A DNA stretch of 64,000 nucleotides from UMGS1883 sp045636425 (GTDB lineage: Bacteria; Bacillota; Clostridia; UMGS1883): contig JAZTXM010000011.1 of assembly GCA_045636425.1 (NCBI GenBank), positions 19,089 through 83,088 on the forward strand, written 5' to 3'. The notes under the pieces were generated by a model. That model saw nothing but the letters and a program-made list of their open reading frames with translations. It did no database searches and had not been told where the DNA came from. Below are positions 8,751-17,649 of this stretch, piece by piece. Position 1 is the stretch's first letter. The number at the start of each line of letters is the position of its first letter. Both the position numbers and the translations under genes were made by a program.

Positions 8751-9488
8751 ATGAAGCAGAGTATTTTTGAAATAGTTTCAAATAAAATGCTTGCCGACAT
8801 CACATATGAAATGGTGCTTCGCGGAGATTGCTCGGATATTACAAAGCCCGGGCAGTTTGTAAATATTAAGCTTGACGGATTTTTCCTTCGCCGTCCCATT
8901 TCGGTATGTAATAGCAAGGATAACCTTCTTACAATCATTTATAAGGTTGTGGGCAAGGGAACAGAGGTTATGGCAGAAATGAAAGCAGGCGAGAAGCTTG
9001 ATATTCTGACAGGCCTTGGTAATGGCTACGATATTGATAAAAGCGGAGATAGGCCTCTCCTTGTGGGTGGCGGTGCAGGCGTACCCCCTATGTACATGCT
9101 GGCAATCGAGCTTTTAGCACAGGGGAAGACTCCCACGGTAGTGCTTGGCTTCAACAAAAAGAGCGAGGTTTTCTATGAAGAAGAATTCAAGGCTCTCGGC
9201 ATTAATACGTTGGTAACAACCGCCGACGGAAGCTACGGCATAAAGGGCTTTGTTACCGATGCTATAAAGGATATTGAATATACATACTTTTTCACATGCG
9301 GACCCGAGCCCATGTTAAAGGCTCTGTATGACAATACAAATACAAGCGGTCAGCTCAGCTTTGAGGCACGCATGGGATGCGGCTTTGGTGCATGCATGGG
9401 CTGTACCTGTGAAACCCTTTACGGAAATAAAAGAATTTGTAAGGATGGACCTGTTCTTGTAAAGGAGGAAGTAAAATGGGCAAACTGA
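8751..9488 (+). CDS. pyrK: Dihydroorotate dehydrogenase electron transfer subunit
   Basis: PyrK passes electrons between NAD and the class 1B dihydroorotate dehydrogenase PyrD. Visible are the FAD-binding FFLRRPISVC stretch near residue 45, a nucleotide-binding GGGAGVPPMYML near 105, and the C-terminal [2Fe-2S] cysteines in CGFGACMGCTC with a fourth in ICKDG. The start is the ATG at 8751 after AAGGAG; an upstream in-frame extension to 8715 would overlap pyrC. The 3' end overlaps the pyrD start by 13 bases, fitting a PyrDK complex made in equal amounts. Confidence 0.95.
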   Translation: MKQSIFEIVSNKMLADITYEMVLRGDCSDITKPGQFVNIKLDGFFLRRPISVCNSKDNLLTIIYKVVGKGTEVMAEMKAGEKLDILTGLGNGYDIDKSGDRPLLVGGGAGVPPMYMLAIELLAQGKTPTVVLGFNKKSEVFYEEEFKALGINTLVTTADGSYGIKGFVTDAIKDIEYTYFFTCGPEPMLKALYDNTNTSGQLSFEARMGCGFGACMGCTCETLYGNKRICKDGPVLVKEEVKWAN

Positions 9489-10387
9489 GTGTCAACTTAA
9501 GCGGACTTACGCTTGATAATCCGATTATCCCTGCAAGCGGTACATTCGGATTCGGTTATGAGTTTGCAGAATATTATGATATAAACATATTGGGAAGCAT
9601 TTCTCTTAAGGGAACAACCCGTGACCCCCGTTACGGAAATCCTCTCCCCAGAATAGCGGAATGCTCAAGCGGTATGCTTAATGCCGTGGGACTTCAGAAT
9701 CCCGGAGTTGAAAGAGTCATTTCCGAGGAACTTCCCAAGCTTCGTAAGTGCTTTAATAAAAAAGCAGTGGCGAATGTCAGCGGATTTTCTCTTGAGGACT
9801 ATGTTTACACCTGTGAAAAAATGGACAAGCAGGACGAGGTGGGAATCCTTGAGGTGAATATAAGCTGCCCAAATGTTAAACACGGCGGAATGAGCTTTGG
9901 TACAAGCCCCGAGAGTGCGGCAGAAATTACCCGTGCGGTAAAGAGCGTTACCACAAAGCCTGTTTACATGAAGCTTTCTCCCAATGTAACGGATATTGTT
10001 TCCATTGCGAAGGCTTGCGAGGAGGCAGGTGCAGACGGTATTGCAATGATTAATACGCTTCTCGGTATGCGTATCAATCTTAAAAACAGAAAGCCCATAC
10101 TCTTTAATAAATCAGGCGGATTTTCGGGCAGTGCAATTTTCCCCGTTGCCGTTTCTATGGTTTACAGAGTGTACGAGGCAGTAAATATTCCCATCATAGG
10201 CATGGGTGGTGTAACAACGGCGGAGGATGTTATAGAAATGATGCTTGCAGGTGCAACGGCTGTTGAGGTCGGTGCGGCAAACCTTATAGAGCCGTATGCA
10301 TGTAAGAATATCATCGAAGATCTTCCCAAAGTCATGGAAAAATATAATATAGAATCTTTAGAAAGTATAATCGGAGGTGCTCACTAA
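9476..10387 (+). CDS. pyrD: Dihydroorotate dehydrogenase, class 1B catalytic subunit
   Basis: This flavoprotein oxidises dihydroorotate to orotate, using PyrK as the electron outlet. The 303-residue TIM barrel shows PASGTFGFG at the N-terminus, LNAVGLQNPG, the NISCPN loop with the active-site cysteine, and the phosphate-binding IIGMGGV and GATAVEVGAA loops that hold FMN. The presence of pyrK next to it marks it as the NAD-linked class 1B type. Its last base is the first base of the pyrF start codon region (ATG at 10387). Confidence 0.95.
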   Translation: MGKLSVNLSGLTLDNPIIPASGTFGFGYEFAEYYDINILGSISLKGTTRDPRYGNPLPRIAECSSGMLNAVGLQNPGVERVISEELPKLRKCFNKKAVANVSGFSLEDYVYTCEKMDKQDEVGILEVNISCPNVKHGGMSFGTSPESAAEITRAVKSVTTKPVYMKLSPNVTDIVSIAKACEEAGADGIAMINTLLGMRINLKNRKPILFNKSGGFSGSAIFPVAVSMVYRVYEAVNIPIIGMGGVTTAEDVIEMMLAGATAVEVGAANLIEPYACKNIIEDLPKVMEKYNIESLESIIGGAH

Positions 10388-11085
10388 TGGGTAAGGATGT
10401 AATCGTAGCATGTGACTTTGCGTCAAAGGACGCACTTGTAGAATTTCTCGACAAGTTTTCGGGCAGAAAGCCTTTTGTAAAAATCGGTATGGAGCTTTTC
10501 TATGCGGAAGGTCCCGAAATTGTAAAAGCAGTAAAGGAAAGAGGACATAAGATTTTCCTCGACCTTAAGCTTTGCGATATTCCCAACACAGTTAAAAAAT
10601 CCATGAAGGTTCTTTCAAATCTTGATGTTGATATGACAAACCTTCACGCATTCGGCACAAAGGAAATGATGAAAGCCGCAATCGAGGGACTCACCCGTGA
10701 AGACGGAACACGCCCCATTCTTATTGCCGTAACACAGCTTACTTCTACAAGCGAAGAAAGAATGAAAAATGACCTTCTTATAGACGCACCTTTGGCAGAG
10801 GTTGTTGAGCATTATGCAAAGTGTGCCGCAGAAAGCGGACTTGACGGCGTAGTATGCTCTCCTCATGAAGCATCAAGGGTTAAAGAGGTTTGCGGTAAGA
10901 ATTTTGTGACAGTTACCCCCGGAATCCGCTTTGCAGACAGTGCGGCAGACGACCAGGTAAGAATTATGACACCTGAAAAAGCAAAGAGCGTAGGAAGCGA
11001 CTATATCGTTGTAGGCAGACCCATCACTGCGGCAGATGACCCTGTAGCCGCATATGAAAGATGCGTGAGAGAATTTGTTGACTAA
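10387..11085 (+). CDS. pyrF: Orotidine 5'-phosphate decarboxylase
   Basis: PyrF decarboxylates OMP to UMP. The 232-residue product shows the active-site signature FLDLKLCDIPNT with the catalytic lysine and aspartates near residue 60, VTPGIR near 180 and IVVGRPI near 205, typical of the compact bacterial type. The stop codon TAA at 11083-11085 is itself the first three bases of the terminal repeat of the following inserted element, so the original stop context has been replaced. Confidence 0.95.
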   Translation: MGKDVIVACDFASKDALVEFLDKFSGRKPFVKIGMELFYAEGPEIVKAVKERGHKIFLDLKLCDIPNTVKKSMKVLSNLDVDMTNLHAFGTKEMMKAAIEGLTREDGTRPILIAVTQLTSTSEERMKNDLLIDAPLAEVVEHYAKCAAESGLDGVVCSPHEASRVKEVCGKNFVTVTPGIRFADSAADDQVRIMTPEKAKSVGSDYIVVGRPITAADDPVAAYERCVREFVD

Positions 11086-11361
11086 AGCCGATGGGCGTCA
11101 ACCCCCACAAGGTTTAAAAACATTAATTTTGCGTAATACTACAGAAATTTCTGCGAATATACGCCAGTATTATTCTTGAAATTTCTTTGTCTTCCATCAA
11201 AATTAATAGTTTTTAAACTCTTCGACCTTAAATGCAGGAAAATTTTATATAATTTGAATGCGGAGGACGAAGTTAGGCTGTCGCCTCACGAGGACGACAA
11301 ATTTAAAGGATAAAAATTTAACAAATTTAAGGCTTATGGGGGATGGCTCCCATCGGCTTTA
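11083..11361. mobile_element. MITE-like element between pyrF and pyrE
   Basis: This 279-bp non-coding segment has imperfect terminal inverted repeats of 36 bp (11083-11118 against 11326-11361) with 30 matches, both starting TAAAGCCGATGGG. A second inverted pair lies inside (GGTTTAAAAAC..TTAATTTTG near 11110-11131 against CAAAATTAATAGTTTTTAAAC near 11198-11219). Both ends show TA, fitting insertion at a TA dinucleotide. No transposase is encoded. It supplies the pyrF stop codon and ends just before the pyrE ribosome site, so the operon is likely still read through. Confidence 0.75.
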
Positions 11362-11384
11362 ATAGAAAGAGAGGATATATAAAG

Positions 11385-12017
11385 ATGAAAGAATTAATTG
11401 CAAAAGACTTACTTAAAATCAAAGCGGTATTTTTAAGCCCCGACGAGCCTTTTACATGGGCAAGCGGAATTAAAAGCCCCATTTATTGTGACAACCGCCT
11501 TACCCTTACAGCTCCCGAAGTAAGATTGGACGTTGAAAAAAGCCTTGCCGAGGTTGTAAAGACACATTATCCCGAAGCACAGGTACTTATGGGTACATCT
11601 ACGGCAGGTATTGCCCATGCGGCAATTACTGCGCATCTTCTTGATATGCCCATGGGTTATGTAAGAAGCGGTGCAAAGGATCACGGCAGACAGAATCAGA
11701 TTGAGGGAAAACTTGAAAAGGGCGACAAGGTTGTAGTTATCGAAGACCTTATTTCCACAGGCGGAAGCGTTATCGAGGTTGTAGAAGCACTTCGCGAGGC
11801 AGGTGCAGAGGTTTTGGGTATTGCTTCAATCTTCACATACGGCATGCAGAAAGGTCTTGACAGACTCTCTGCTGCAAACGTGAAAAACATCAGCCTTACA
11901 GACTTTGACACAATTGTTGAGGTTGCGGCTAAGGAAAATTATATCAAGGCAGAGGATAAAGAGCGTCTTATCAAATTCCGCAATAATCCTTCCGATGAAA
12001 GCTGGATAAAGGCATAA
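11385..12017 (+). CDS. pyrE: Orotate phosphoribosyltransferase
   Basis: PyrE joins orotate to PRPP to give OMP. The diagnostic PRPP loop VVVIEDLISTGGSV is near residue 120, and FTWASGIKSPIYCDNR near 25 and the KDHGRQNQIEG flexible loop near 90 are family signatures. The ATG at 11385 follows a GAGAGG site by about ten bases; a longer in-frame reading from 11343 would start inside the inserted element and is rejected. It normally follows pyrF closely, and the inserted element explains the unusual gap. Confidence 0.94.
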   Translation: MKELIAKDLLKIKAVFLSPDEPFTWASGIKSPIYCDNRLTLTAPEVRLDVEKSLAEVVKTHYPEAQVLMGTSTAGIAHAAITAHLLDMPMGYVRSGAKDHGRQNQIEGKLEKGDKVVVIEDLISTGGSVIEVVEALREAGAEVLGIASIFTYGMQKGLDRLSAANVKNISLTDFDTIVEVAAKENYIKAEDKERLIKFRNNPSDESWIKA

Positions 12018-12050
12018 AAAATTGAAAAAATCACGGAAAGGATGATAAAA

Positions 12051-12965
12051 ATGAAGGATTTAATCGACATTTTAGACCTTAGCCTCCCGGAAATAGACAA
12101 GCTTATAGAGGTTGCAAATGACATCATTGAAAACCCCGAAAACTACAGGGAAAAGTGTAAGTATAAAAAGCTTGCCACCCTTTTCTTCGAGCCTTCCACG
12201 CGTACAAGGCTCAGCTTTGAAGCGGCTATGTACGAGCTTGGAGGTAACGTTCTGGGATTTTCCGAGGCTCAGTCAAGCTCTGCGGCAAAAGGAGAGAGCG
12301 TGTCCGATACAGTTCGCACAGTAGAGGCGTATGCCGATATTATTGCTATGCGTCATCCTAAGGAGGGTGCTCCCACAGTTGCTGCAACCAAGGTGGATAT
12401 TCCCATTATCAATGCAGGGGACGGCGGACATAATCATCCCACGCAGACTCTTACCGACCTTCTTACAATTAAGAGGGAAGTGGGAAGACTTGACAATCTC
12501 ACAATCGGTCTTTGCGGTGACCTTAAGTTCGGCAGAACTGTTCATTCTCTTATTCAGGCAATGGTTCGTTACGATAATATCAAGTTTATCATGATTTCTC
12601 CCAAGGAGCTTAAGCTTCCCGAATATCTTATAAATGAAGTTCTTGTTAAGAAAAATATTGAATTTGTTGAAACTGAAAGCTTAGAGGAATCAATGCCGGA
12701 GCTTGACATTCTGTACATGACCCGTGTGCAGAAGGAAAGATTCTTCAACGAAGCAGACTATGTTCGTCTGAAGGACACCTACATCCTTACTCCCGACAAG
12801 CTTGAGCATGCAAAGCCCACCATGCGTGTTCTTCATCCGCTTCCCAGAGTAAATGAAATTTCCGTTGAAGTGGATAAGGATGAGAGGGCTTGCTATTTCA
12901 GACAGGCGAAAAACGGTAAGTATATCAGAATGGCACTTATTCTGAAACTGCTTGGTATAGAATAG
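12051..12965 (+). CDS. pyrB: Aspartate carbamoyltransferase catalytic subunit
   Basis: PyrB makes N-carbamoyl-aspartate from carbamoyl phosphate and aspartate. FFEPSTRTRLSFE is the carbamoyl phosphate site, HPTQTLTDLLTI the HPxQ motif, and LHPLPRVNEI the aspartate-binding loop. The start is the ATG at 12051 because GGAAAGG abuts the ATG at 12042 with no spacing but is nine bases from this one. The following pyrI gene confirms it as aspartate, not ornithine, carbamoyltransferase. Confidence 0.95.
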   Translation: MKDLIDILDLSLPEIDKLIEVANDIIENPENYREKCKYKKLATLFFEPSTRTRLSFEAAMYELGGNVLGFSEAQSSSAAKGESVSDTVRTVEAYADIIAMRHPKEGAPTVAATKVDIPIINAGDGGHNHPTQTLTDLLTIKREVGRLDNLTIGLCGDLKFGRTVHSLIQAMVRYDNIKFIMISPKELKLPEYLINEVLVKKNIEFVETESLEESMPELDILYMTRVQKERFFNEADYVRLKDTYILTPDKLEHAKPTMRVLHPLPRVNEISVEVDKDERACYFRQAKNGKYIRMALILKLLGIE

Positions 12966-12977
12966 GAGGGGGATTTT

Positions 12978-13397
12978 ATGCATATTGATGAAATTGTAAA
13001 CGGTATAGTTATCGATCATATTGCGGCAGGAAAAAGCATGGAAATTTACAATCTTTTAAACCTTGACCAGCTTGAGTGTTCTGTTGCAATTATAAAAAAC
13101 GTAAACAGCAAGAAAATGGGAAAGAAGGATATCATTAAAATCGATGAAGCCCTTGACGTGAATCTTGATGCATTGGGCTATATTGATAACGGTATCACAA
13201 TAAACACCATTGAAAACGGTGTTAAGACCAATAAACGCCACTGTGAGCTTCCTGAAAGAATTGTAAACGTAGCTAAATGCAAAAACCCCAGATGCATCAC
13301 ATCTGTTGAGCAGGAAATAGACCATGTGTTTAAGCTTACCGACCGCGAAAATAAAATTTACAGATGTGTCTACTGCGAAATGAAAGCAAAAGACTGA
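12978..13397 (+). CDS. pyrI: Aspartate carbamoyltransferase regulatory subunit
   Basis: PyrI is the allosteric, nucleotide-binding subunit that assembles with PyrB. The 139-residue product has the N-terminal nucleotide-binding region starting with GIVIDHIAAGKSMEIYNLL and a C-terminal zinc site made by CKNPRC and CVYC (C-x4-C..C-x2-C). AGGAGGGGG precedes the ATG. Its presence predicts feedback control at the enzyme, which matters because no transcriptional attenuator is visible before the operon. Confidence 0.95.
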   Translation: MHIDEIVNGIVIDHIAAGKSMEIYNLLNLDQLECSVAIIKNVNSKKMGKKDIIKIDEALDVNLDALGYIDNGITINTIENGVKTNKRHCELPERIVNVAKCKNPRCITSVEQEIDHVFKLTDRENKIYRCVYCEMKAKD

Positions 13398-13412
13398 CAG
13401 GAGTGAATTATT

Positions 13413-14375
13413 ATGGGTATGAGATTTATGAGATTCCCCGGAGGCAGGGCAAAGGCGCTTACCTTCAGCTATGATGACGGTGTACATCCTGACAGACGGC
13501 TTATCGAGATTTTCAATAAGTATGGAATGAAAGGAACATTTAATATTTGCAGCGGGCGTTTTGCCCCGGAGGGAACGGTATATCCTCCCGATGCAATAAG
13601 CGGAGCACTTCCGAAAAGCGAAGCATATGCACTTTATGCAGACAGCCCTCACGAGGTGGCGATTCACGGATATACTCATCAGTATATGACGAATCTTCCC
13701 ACTTCACAGATGCTTTCAGAAATAATTGATGACAGAAAAAATTTGGAAGAAATGTTCAGCAGGAGAATCACCGGTGGTGCGTATCCCTTCGGTAATTACA
13801 ATGACGATGTTGTAGAGGCACTTCGCCTTTGCGGAATCAAGTACTGCAGAACTACAGTTTCCACGGAATCCTTTGCAATCCCCACAGATTGGTTACGGCT
13901 TCCTGCAACCTGTCATCATGCAAATCCCAGACTTATGGAGCTTGCTGATGAATTTCTGGATCATAGCATTGACCGACAGGCGAGACTTTTCTATGTGTGG
14001 GGACACAGCTATGAGTTTAATCGGAAGCAGAATTGGAATGTGATTGAAGAATTCTGCGAAAAAATGTCGGGTAACGATGATATCTGGTATGCAACCAATA
14101 TAGAAATATATGACTATATTGAAGCATATAACCGCCTTGAATACTTTGCCGACGGCAAAAAGGTGTATAATCCTACTCTTTATGAGCTGTGGGTATATCA
14201 GGACGGCGTTACATACAAAATCCCGTCAGGGGCAACGGTTGAAATCGTAGATAAACTTATCGTGAACGATGATGGAAAAACCATAGAAAACCCATCGGAT
14301 ATGACGGTATGGTTCTACTATAATAAGAAAAAATACGAAATCCCCGCAGGAAAAACCGTAACAATAACCGACTAA
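13413..14375 (+). CDS. Polysaccharide deacetylase (NodB-type) with C-terminal tandem repeat
   Basis: The N-terminal 230 residues are a NodB-type deacetylase: TFSYDDG near residue 20 gives the catalytic Asp and metal Asp, IHGYTH near 85 the metal histidines, and LPATCHHANP and VWGHSYEF later barrel motifs. The C-terminal 75 residues hold two copies of a unit NP-x5-W-x-Y/F-x5-Y-x-IP-x-G-x-TV-x-I (around residues 255-283 and 291-320), which I do not recognise. No signal peptide is visible, so the enzyme may be cytoplasmic. It lies 15 bases after pyrI and shares the operon terminator, an odd partner for pyrimidine genes. Confidence 0.85.
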   Translation: MGMRFMRFPGGRAKALTFSYDDGVHPDRRLIEIFNKYGMKGTFNICSGRFAPEGTVYPPDAISGALPKSEAYALYADSPHEVAIHGYTHQYMTNLPTSQMLSEIIDDRKNLEEMFSRRITGGAYPFGNYNDDVVEALRLCGIKYCRTTVSTESFAIPTDWLRLPATCHHANPRLMELADEFLDHSIDRQARLFYVWGHSYEFNRKQNWNVIEEFCEKMSGNDDIWYATNIEIYDYIEAYNRLEYFADGKKVYNPTLYELWVYQDGVTYKIPSGATVEIVDKLIVNDDGKTIENPSDMTVWFYYNKKKYEIPAGKTVTITD

Positions 14376-14376
14376 A

Positions 14377-14429
14377 ATAATAATGCAATAAAAAAGAAGG
14401 CTCTGCCTTCTTTTTTATTGCATTATTAT
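14377..14429. terminator. Bidirectional terminator
   Basis: A long perfect hairpin (arms about 25 bases, loop TCT, core AAGAAGGC/GCCTTCTT flanked by A and T runs) lies between convergent genes and overlaps the stop codon of the minus-strand permease. Confidence 0.9.
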
Positions 14430-15524
14430 CATTTCCGAAATGGTAAGCAGGATTAAAAATCCGAAATTAAACGCTGTAAACATTCCTATATATTGGAGCG
14501 CTCTTTTGGGATTATACTTTGTGTATTCCCTAAAAGTGATGAGACTTGCGAGCGATGCAATCAGCGTTCCCACACCGCCTATGTTTACCCCTAAGAGAAG
14601 CTCGGCGTAGTTATTTGTGAACTGTGAAAGGAGTATGGCAGAGGGAACGTTGCTTATAAACTGGCAGGACAGAATACTGAAAAGAAGCGTGCTTTTTCCC
14701 AGCAGATATTCAAATAAATTCTGAACAACACCGATTCTTGCCATATTGCCTGCAAATACAAAGAAAAATACAAAGGTCAATAGCAGGGGATAGTCCACCA
14801 TTTTAAGTGACTTTCTGTCCATGATGAGAAGTATCGGTGGGATAACAATCAGTCCTGTTATATAAGGGATTGTTCTGAAAACAATTGCGATTGAAAGAAA
14901 AAAGAGAAGTAAATAGATGAAAGTCCTTTTTTTACTGATTTTAGGTGAAGCCTCGTTTATTTTAAGCGGTTCGGGGTGAACAAATATAAAACAGCATATG
15001 GTGATGATGCTTATGGCAATAATAAACGGAGGTGCCATTATCCCCATAAATTCATCGGTGGGGATATTGAATTTGGTGTAAAGAAAAAGATTCTGCGGAT
15101 TTCCGAAAGGTGTCAGCATACCGCCTAAGTTTGCGGCGATGTTCTGCATAATAAATGTAAAGCACATATATTTTTCTTTGTGGGTAGAACTTAGAACAAA
15201 ATAGCCCAGCGGAAGAAAGGTGAGCAGTGCCATATCATTTGCAATCAGCATTGAGCCGATAAATGTTATGTATATTATTGCGGTGATTGCCGCCCTTGCA
15301 TTTTTAAAGCATCGCACAATTTTTTGTGCCAGTATGTAAAAGAAATTAATATTTTTAAGTGCACATACAACGGCAAGCACACAAAAAAGACAGGTAAGCG
15401 TCTTAAAATCAAAATACCCGATGTATTTTTCATCTACTCCCACTATAAAGCTTGTGATAAGAGCCGCGAAGAACGCAATCGAGAGGACGGTATTATTTTT
15501 CATAAAAGAAACTGCTTTATTCAT
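14415..15524 (-). CDS. SLC13/ArsB-superfamily anion or citrate permease
   Basis: An integral membrane protein of 369 residues with about ten hydrophobic spans, including the ion-transporter signature MQNIAANLGGMLTPFGNPQN near residue 135, where the GNPQN turn is typical of the superfamily that includes ArsB, NhaD and dicarboxylate permeases. The substrate cannot be told. The start is placed at ATG 15524: GGAGG lies eight bases upstream, and the longer frame from 15539 would contain that site. It stands alone, convergent with the pyr operon. Confidence 0.8.
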   Translation of the reverse strand: MNKAVSFMKNNTVLSIAFFAALITSFIVGVDEKYIGYFDFKTLTCLFCVLAVVCALKNINFFYILAQKIVRCFKNARAAITAIIYITFIGSMLIANDMALLTFLPLGYFVLSSTHKEKYMCFTFIMQNIAANLGGMLTPFGNPQNLFLYTKFNIPTDEFMGIMAPPFIIAISIITICCFIFVHPEPLKINEASPKISKKRTFIYLLLFFLSIAIVFRTIPYITGLIVIPPILLIMDRKSLKMVDYPLLLTFVFFFVFAGNMARIGVVQNLFEYLLGKSTLLFSILSCQFISNVPSAILLSQFTNNYAELLLGVNIGGVGTLIASLASLITFREYTKYNPKRALQYIGMFTAFNFGFLILLTISEMIIMQ

Positions 15525-15629
15525 GTAGACATCCTCCATAAAAATTTACATAGCGTCGCTATTATAACACCCACAGAAAATATTGTCAAATAAAAACCAA
15601 AAAAACAGAAAAATTTTGAAAAATACACT

Positions 15630-15657
15630 TTAACAATGAAAGAAAATGTGGTATACT
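15630..15657 (+). promoter_or_regulatory. Promoter of the DUF1846 gene
   Basis: TTAACA (15630-15635), 16 bases, then TATACT (15652-15657), 35 bases before the ATG. Confidence 0.6.
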
Positions 15658-15691
15658 ATTTTTTGTATTATTTATTCGAGGTGAGAAGGGA

Positions 15692-17176
15692 ATGGGTAAA
15701 ATCGGATTTGACAATCAAAAATATCTTTCCATGCAGTCGGAACAGATAAGAAAGCGTATTGCTCTTTTCGGAGGGAAGCTGTATCTGGAATTCGGGGGAA
15801 AGCTTTTTGACGATTTCCATGCCTCACGTGTTCTTCCGGGCTTTGAGCCGGACAGTAAAATGCGTATGCTTCAGCAGCTTAGTGATGATGTTGAAATTGT
15901 CATGACTATTAATGCGGCAGACATTGAAACGAATAAAATGCGTGCTGACCTCGGAATAACCTATGATGAAGATGTACTCCGGCTTATCGATACCTTCCGT
16001 GAGCTTAATTTATATGTGGGAAGTGTGGTGCTTACCCGTTACGACGGTCAGGCAAGTGCCAATGCGTTTCTTAAACAGCTTACCGCACTGGGAATCAAGT
16101 GCTACAAGCATTATCCCATTGCAGGCTATCCCTCGGATATTAAACATATTGTAAGTGATGAAGGTCTTGGTAAGAATGATTATATTGAAACCACACGTTC
16201 CCTTGTGGTAATCACTGCCCCCGGTCCCGGAAGCGGTAAAATGGCAACCTGCTTAAGTCAGCTTTATCACGACCATAAGAGAGGGATTACGGCAGGGTAC
16301 GCAAAGTTTGAAACGTTCCCAATCTGGAATCTTCCCTTGAAGCATCCCGTAAATCTTGCATATGAAGCGGCAACTGCAGATTTGAACGATGTAAATATGA
16401 TTGACCCGTTCCATCTGGAAGCATACGGGGAAACGGCGGTTAACTATAACCGTGACGTGGAAATCTTCCCTGTACTTAATGCTATGTTTGAGAGAATTCA
16501 GGGAACATCTCCCTATAAATCCCCCACCGATATGGGTGTAAACATGGCAGGTAACTGTATTGTTGATGATAAAGTCTGCTGTGACGCTTCCAAAATGGAA
16601 ATTATTCGCAGATATTATAGTGCAAGCGTGAACAAGCTTCGTTCTTTCAGCGATGATAATGATATAATGAAGCTTGAGCTTCTTATGAATCAGGCAGGGA
16701 TGCGTCCCGAAAAATGTCCCGTAATCAAGGCAGCGCTTAAGAAAGCGGAGGAAACGGGAGCACCGGCAGGAGCAATGGAGCTTCCCGACGGAAGAATAAT
16801 CACAGGAAAAACCTCCAGCACGCTTGGTGCGGCATCGGCACTTCTCCTTAATGCTCTCAAGGCGTTGGGTGATATTGATGATAAGCTTCTTCTTATTTCA
16901 GCGGACGTGCTTGAGCCTATATGTGCCCTTAAGACTAACTACCTTAAGCACAAAAACCCCAGGCTTCATACCGACGAGGTTTTAATGTCGCTTACTATTT
17001 CGGCACTTTCAAACCCCATTGCAAATGCGGCGAAAGAACAGCTCTCTAATCTTCACGGAAGCAATGCACATTTTTCTGTTATAATCAGCGAGGAAGATGA
17101 GAAAATTCTCAGAAGGCTCGGCATTAATGTCAGCTGTGAAGCAAAATATGAAAATAAAAGTTTATACCATAAATAA
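15692..17176 (+). CDS. DUF1846 (UPF0371) family protein
   Basis: The 494-residue product matches the well-conserved DUF1846 family throughout, from GFDNQKYLSMQSEQIRKRI at the N-terminus through KLYLEFGGKLFDDFHASRVLPGF written in two adjacent blocks, ITAPGPGSGKMATCLSQLYH near 175 and TGKTSSTLGAASALLLNALK near 370. The GPGSGK loop suggests nucleotide or phosphate binding. No reaction is firmly established for the family. GAGGTGAGAAGGG lies just before the ATG. It is a single-gene unit with its own promoter and terminator. Confidence 0.92.
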   Translation: MGKIGFDNQKYLSMQSEQIRKRIALFGGKLYLEFGGKLFDDFHASRVLPGFEPDSKMRMLQQLSDDVEIVMTINAADIETNKMRADLGITYDEDVLRLIDTFRELNLYVGSVVLTRYDGQASANAFLKQLTALGIKCYKHYPIAGYPSDIKHIVSDEGLGKNDYIETTRSLVVITAPGPGSGKMATCLSQLYHDHKRGITAGYAKFETFPIWNLPLKHPVNLAYEAATADLNDVNMIDPFHLEAYGETAVNYNRDVEIFPVLNAMFERIQGTSPYKSPTDMGVNMAGNCIVDDKVCCDASKMEIIRRYYSASVNKLRSFSDDNDIMKLELLMNQAGMRPEKCPVIKAALKKAEETGAPAGAMELPDGRIITGKTSSTLGAASALLLNALKALGDIDDKLLLISADVLEPICALKTNYLKHKNPRLHTDEVLMSLTISALSNPIANAAKEQLSNLHGSNAHFSVIISEEDEKILRRLGINVSCEAKYENKSLYHK

Positions 17177-17177
17177 T

Positions 17178-17210
17178 AAAAATCCCGAAGAATTTTCTTC
17201 GGGATTTTTA
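17178..17210 (+). terminator. Intrinsic terminator
   Basis: AAATCCCGAAGAA, loop TTT, TCTTCGGGATTT and a short T run follow the DUF1846 stop directly. Confidence 0.9.
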
Positions 17211-17243
17211 TTTCTCTAACAGGTAAAAATATACTTGTTATGA

Positions 17244-17438
17244 TTACTTCATAGACTGCTCGTAAGCGGAGATCATCTTTTTAACCATCTGTCCGCCAAC
17301 GCTTCCGTTTTCACGGCTTGTCTTGTCACCGTTGTAACCCTGGTTAAGTGTTACGCCTACTTCGTTAGCAGCTTCCATTTTGAAACGGTTAAGTGCCTCT
17401 CTTGCTTCGGGTACGAGAACTCTTGATCTTCTACTCAT
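17244..17438 (-). CDS. Alpha/beta-type small acid-soluble spore protein
   Basis: These proteins coat and protect spore DNA and are degraded by the Gpr protease on germination. The 64-residue product shows both signatures: ALNRFKMEAANEVGV with the protease site, and GYNGDKTSRENGSVGGQMVK, the DNA-binding half. The start is the ATG at 17438, nine bases after AGGAG; the ATG at 17444 is only three bases away and adds Met-Lys. Expression is presumably forespore-specific (sigma-G), but I could not assign its promoter boxes. Confidence 0.95.
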   Translation of the reverse strand: MSRRSRVLVPEAREALNRFKMEAANEVGVTLNQGYNGDKTSRENGSVGGQMVKKMISAYEQSMK

Positions 17439-17583
17439 TTTCATTTTCTCCTTTTTTATTTTATATCTATATTTTCTGCAAGCTCAAAGCTTACGTTAGT
17501 ATTGTTCGACAAACTAAGGTATTATATTCAGCCAATATTTTACATAGTAATAGAAAAAAATAGAAAATTTTTCAAAAAAAGTA

Positions 17584-17638
17584 TTGACACCGAACAAATG
17601 TTCTGTTATATTATAATCAGAAAGCGAACAAATGTTTG
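17584..17638 (+). promoter_or_regulatory. SOS promoter with two LexA boxes
   Basis: TTGACA (17584-17589) and TATATT (17607-17612) are 17 bases apart. CGAACAAATGTTCT (17591-17604) lies between them and CGAACAAATGTTTG (17625-17638) lies just downstream. Both fit the Gram-positive LexA site CGAAC-N4-GTTCG with at most one or two mismatches. Two operators bracketing the -10 box predict tight repression until DNA damage. No lexA gene is in the window. Confidence 0.85.
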
Positions 17639-17649
17639 GAGGTCTTATT

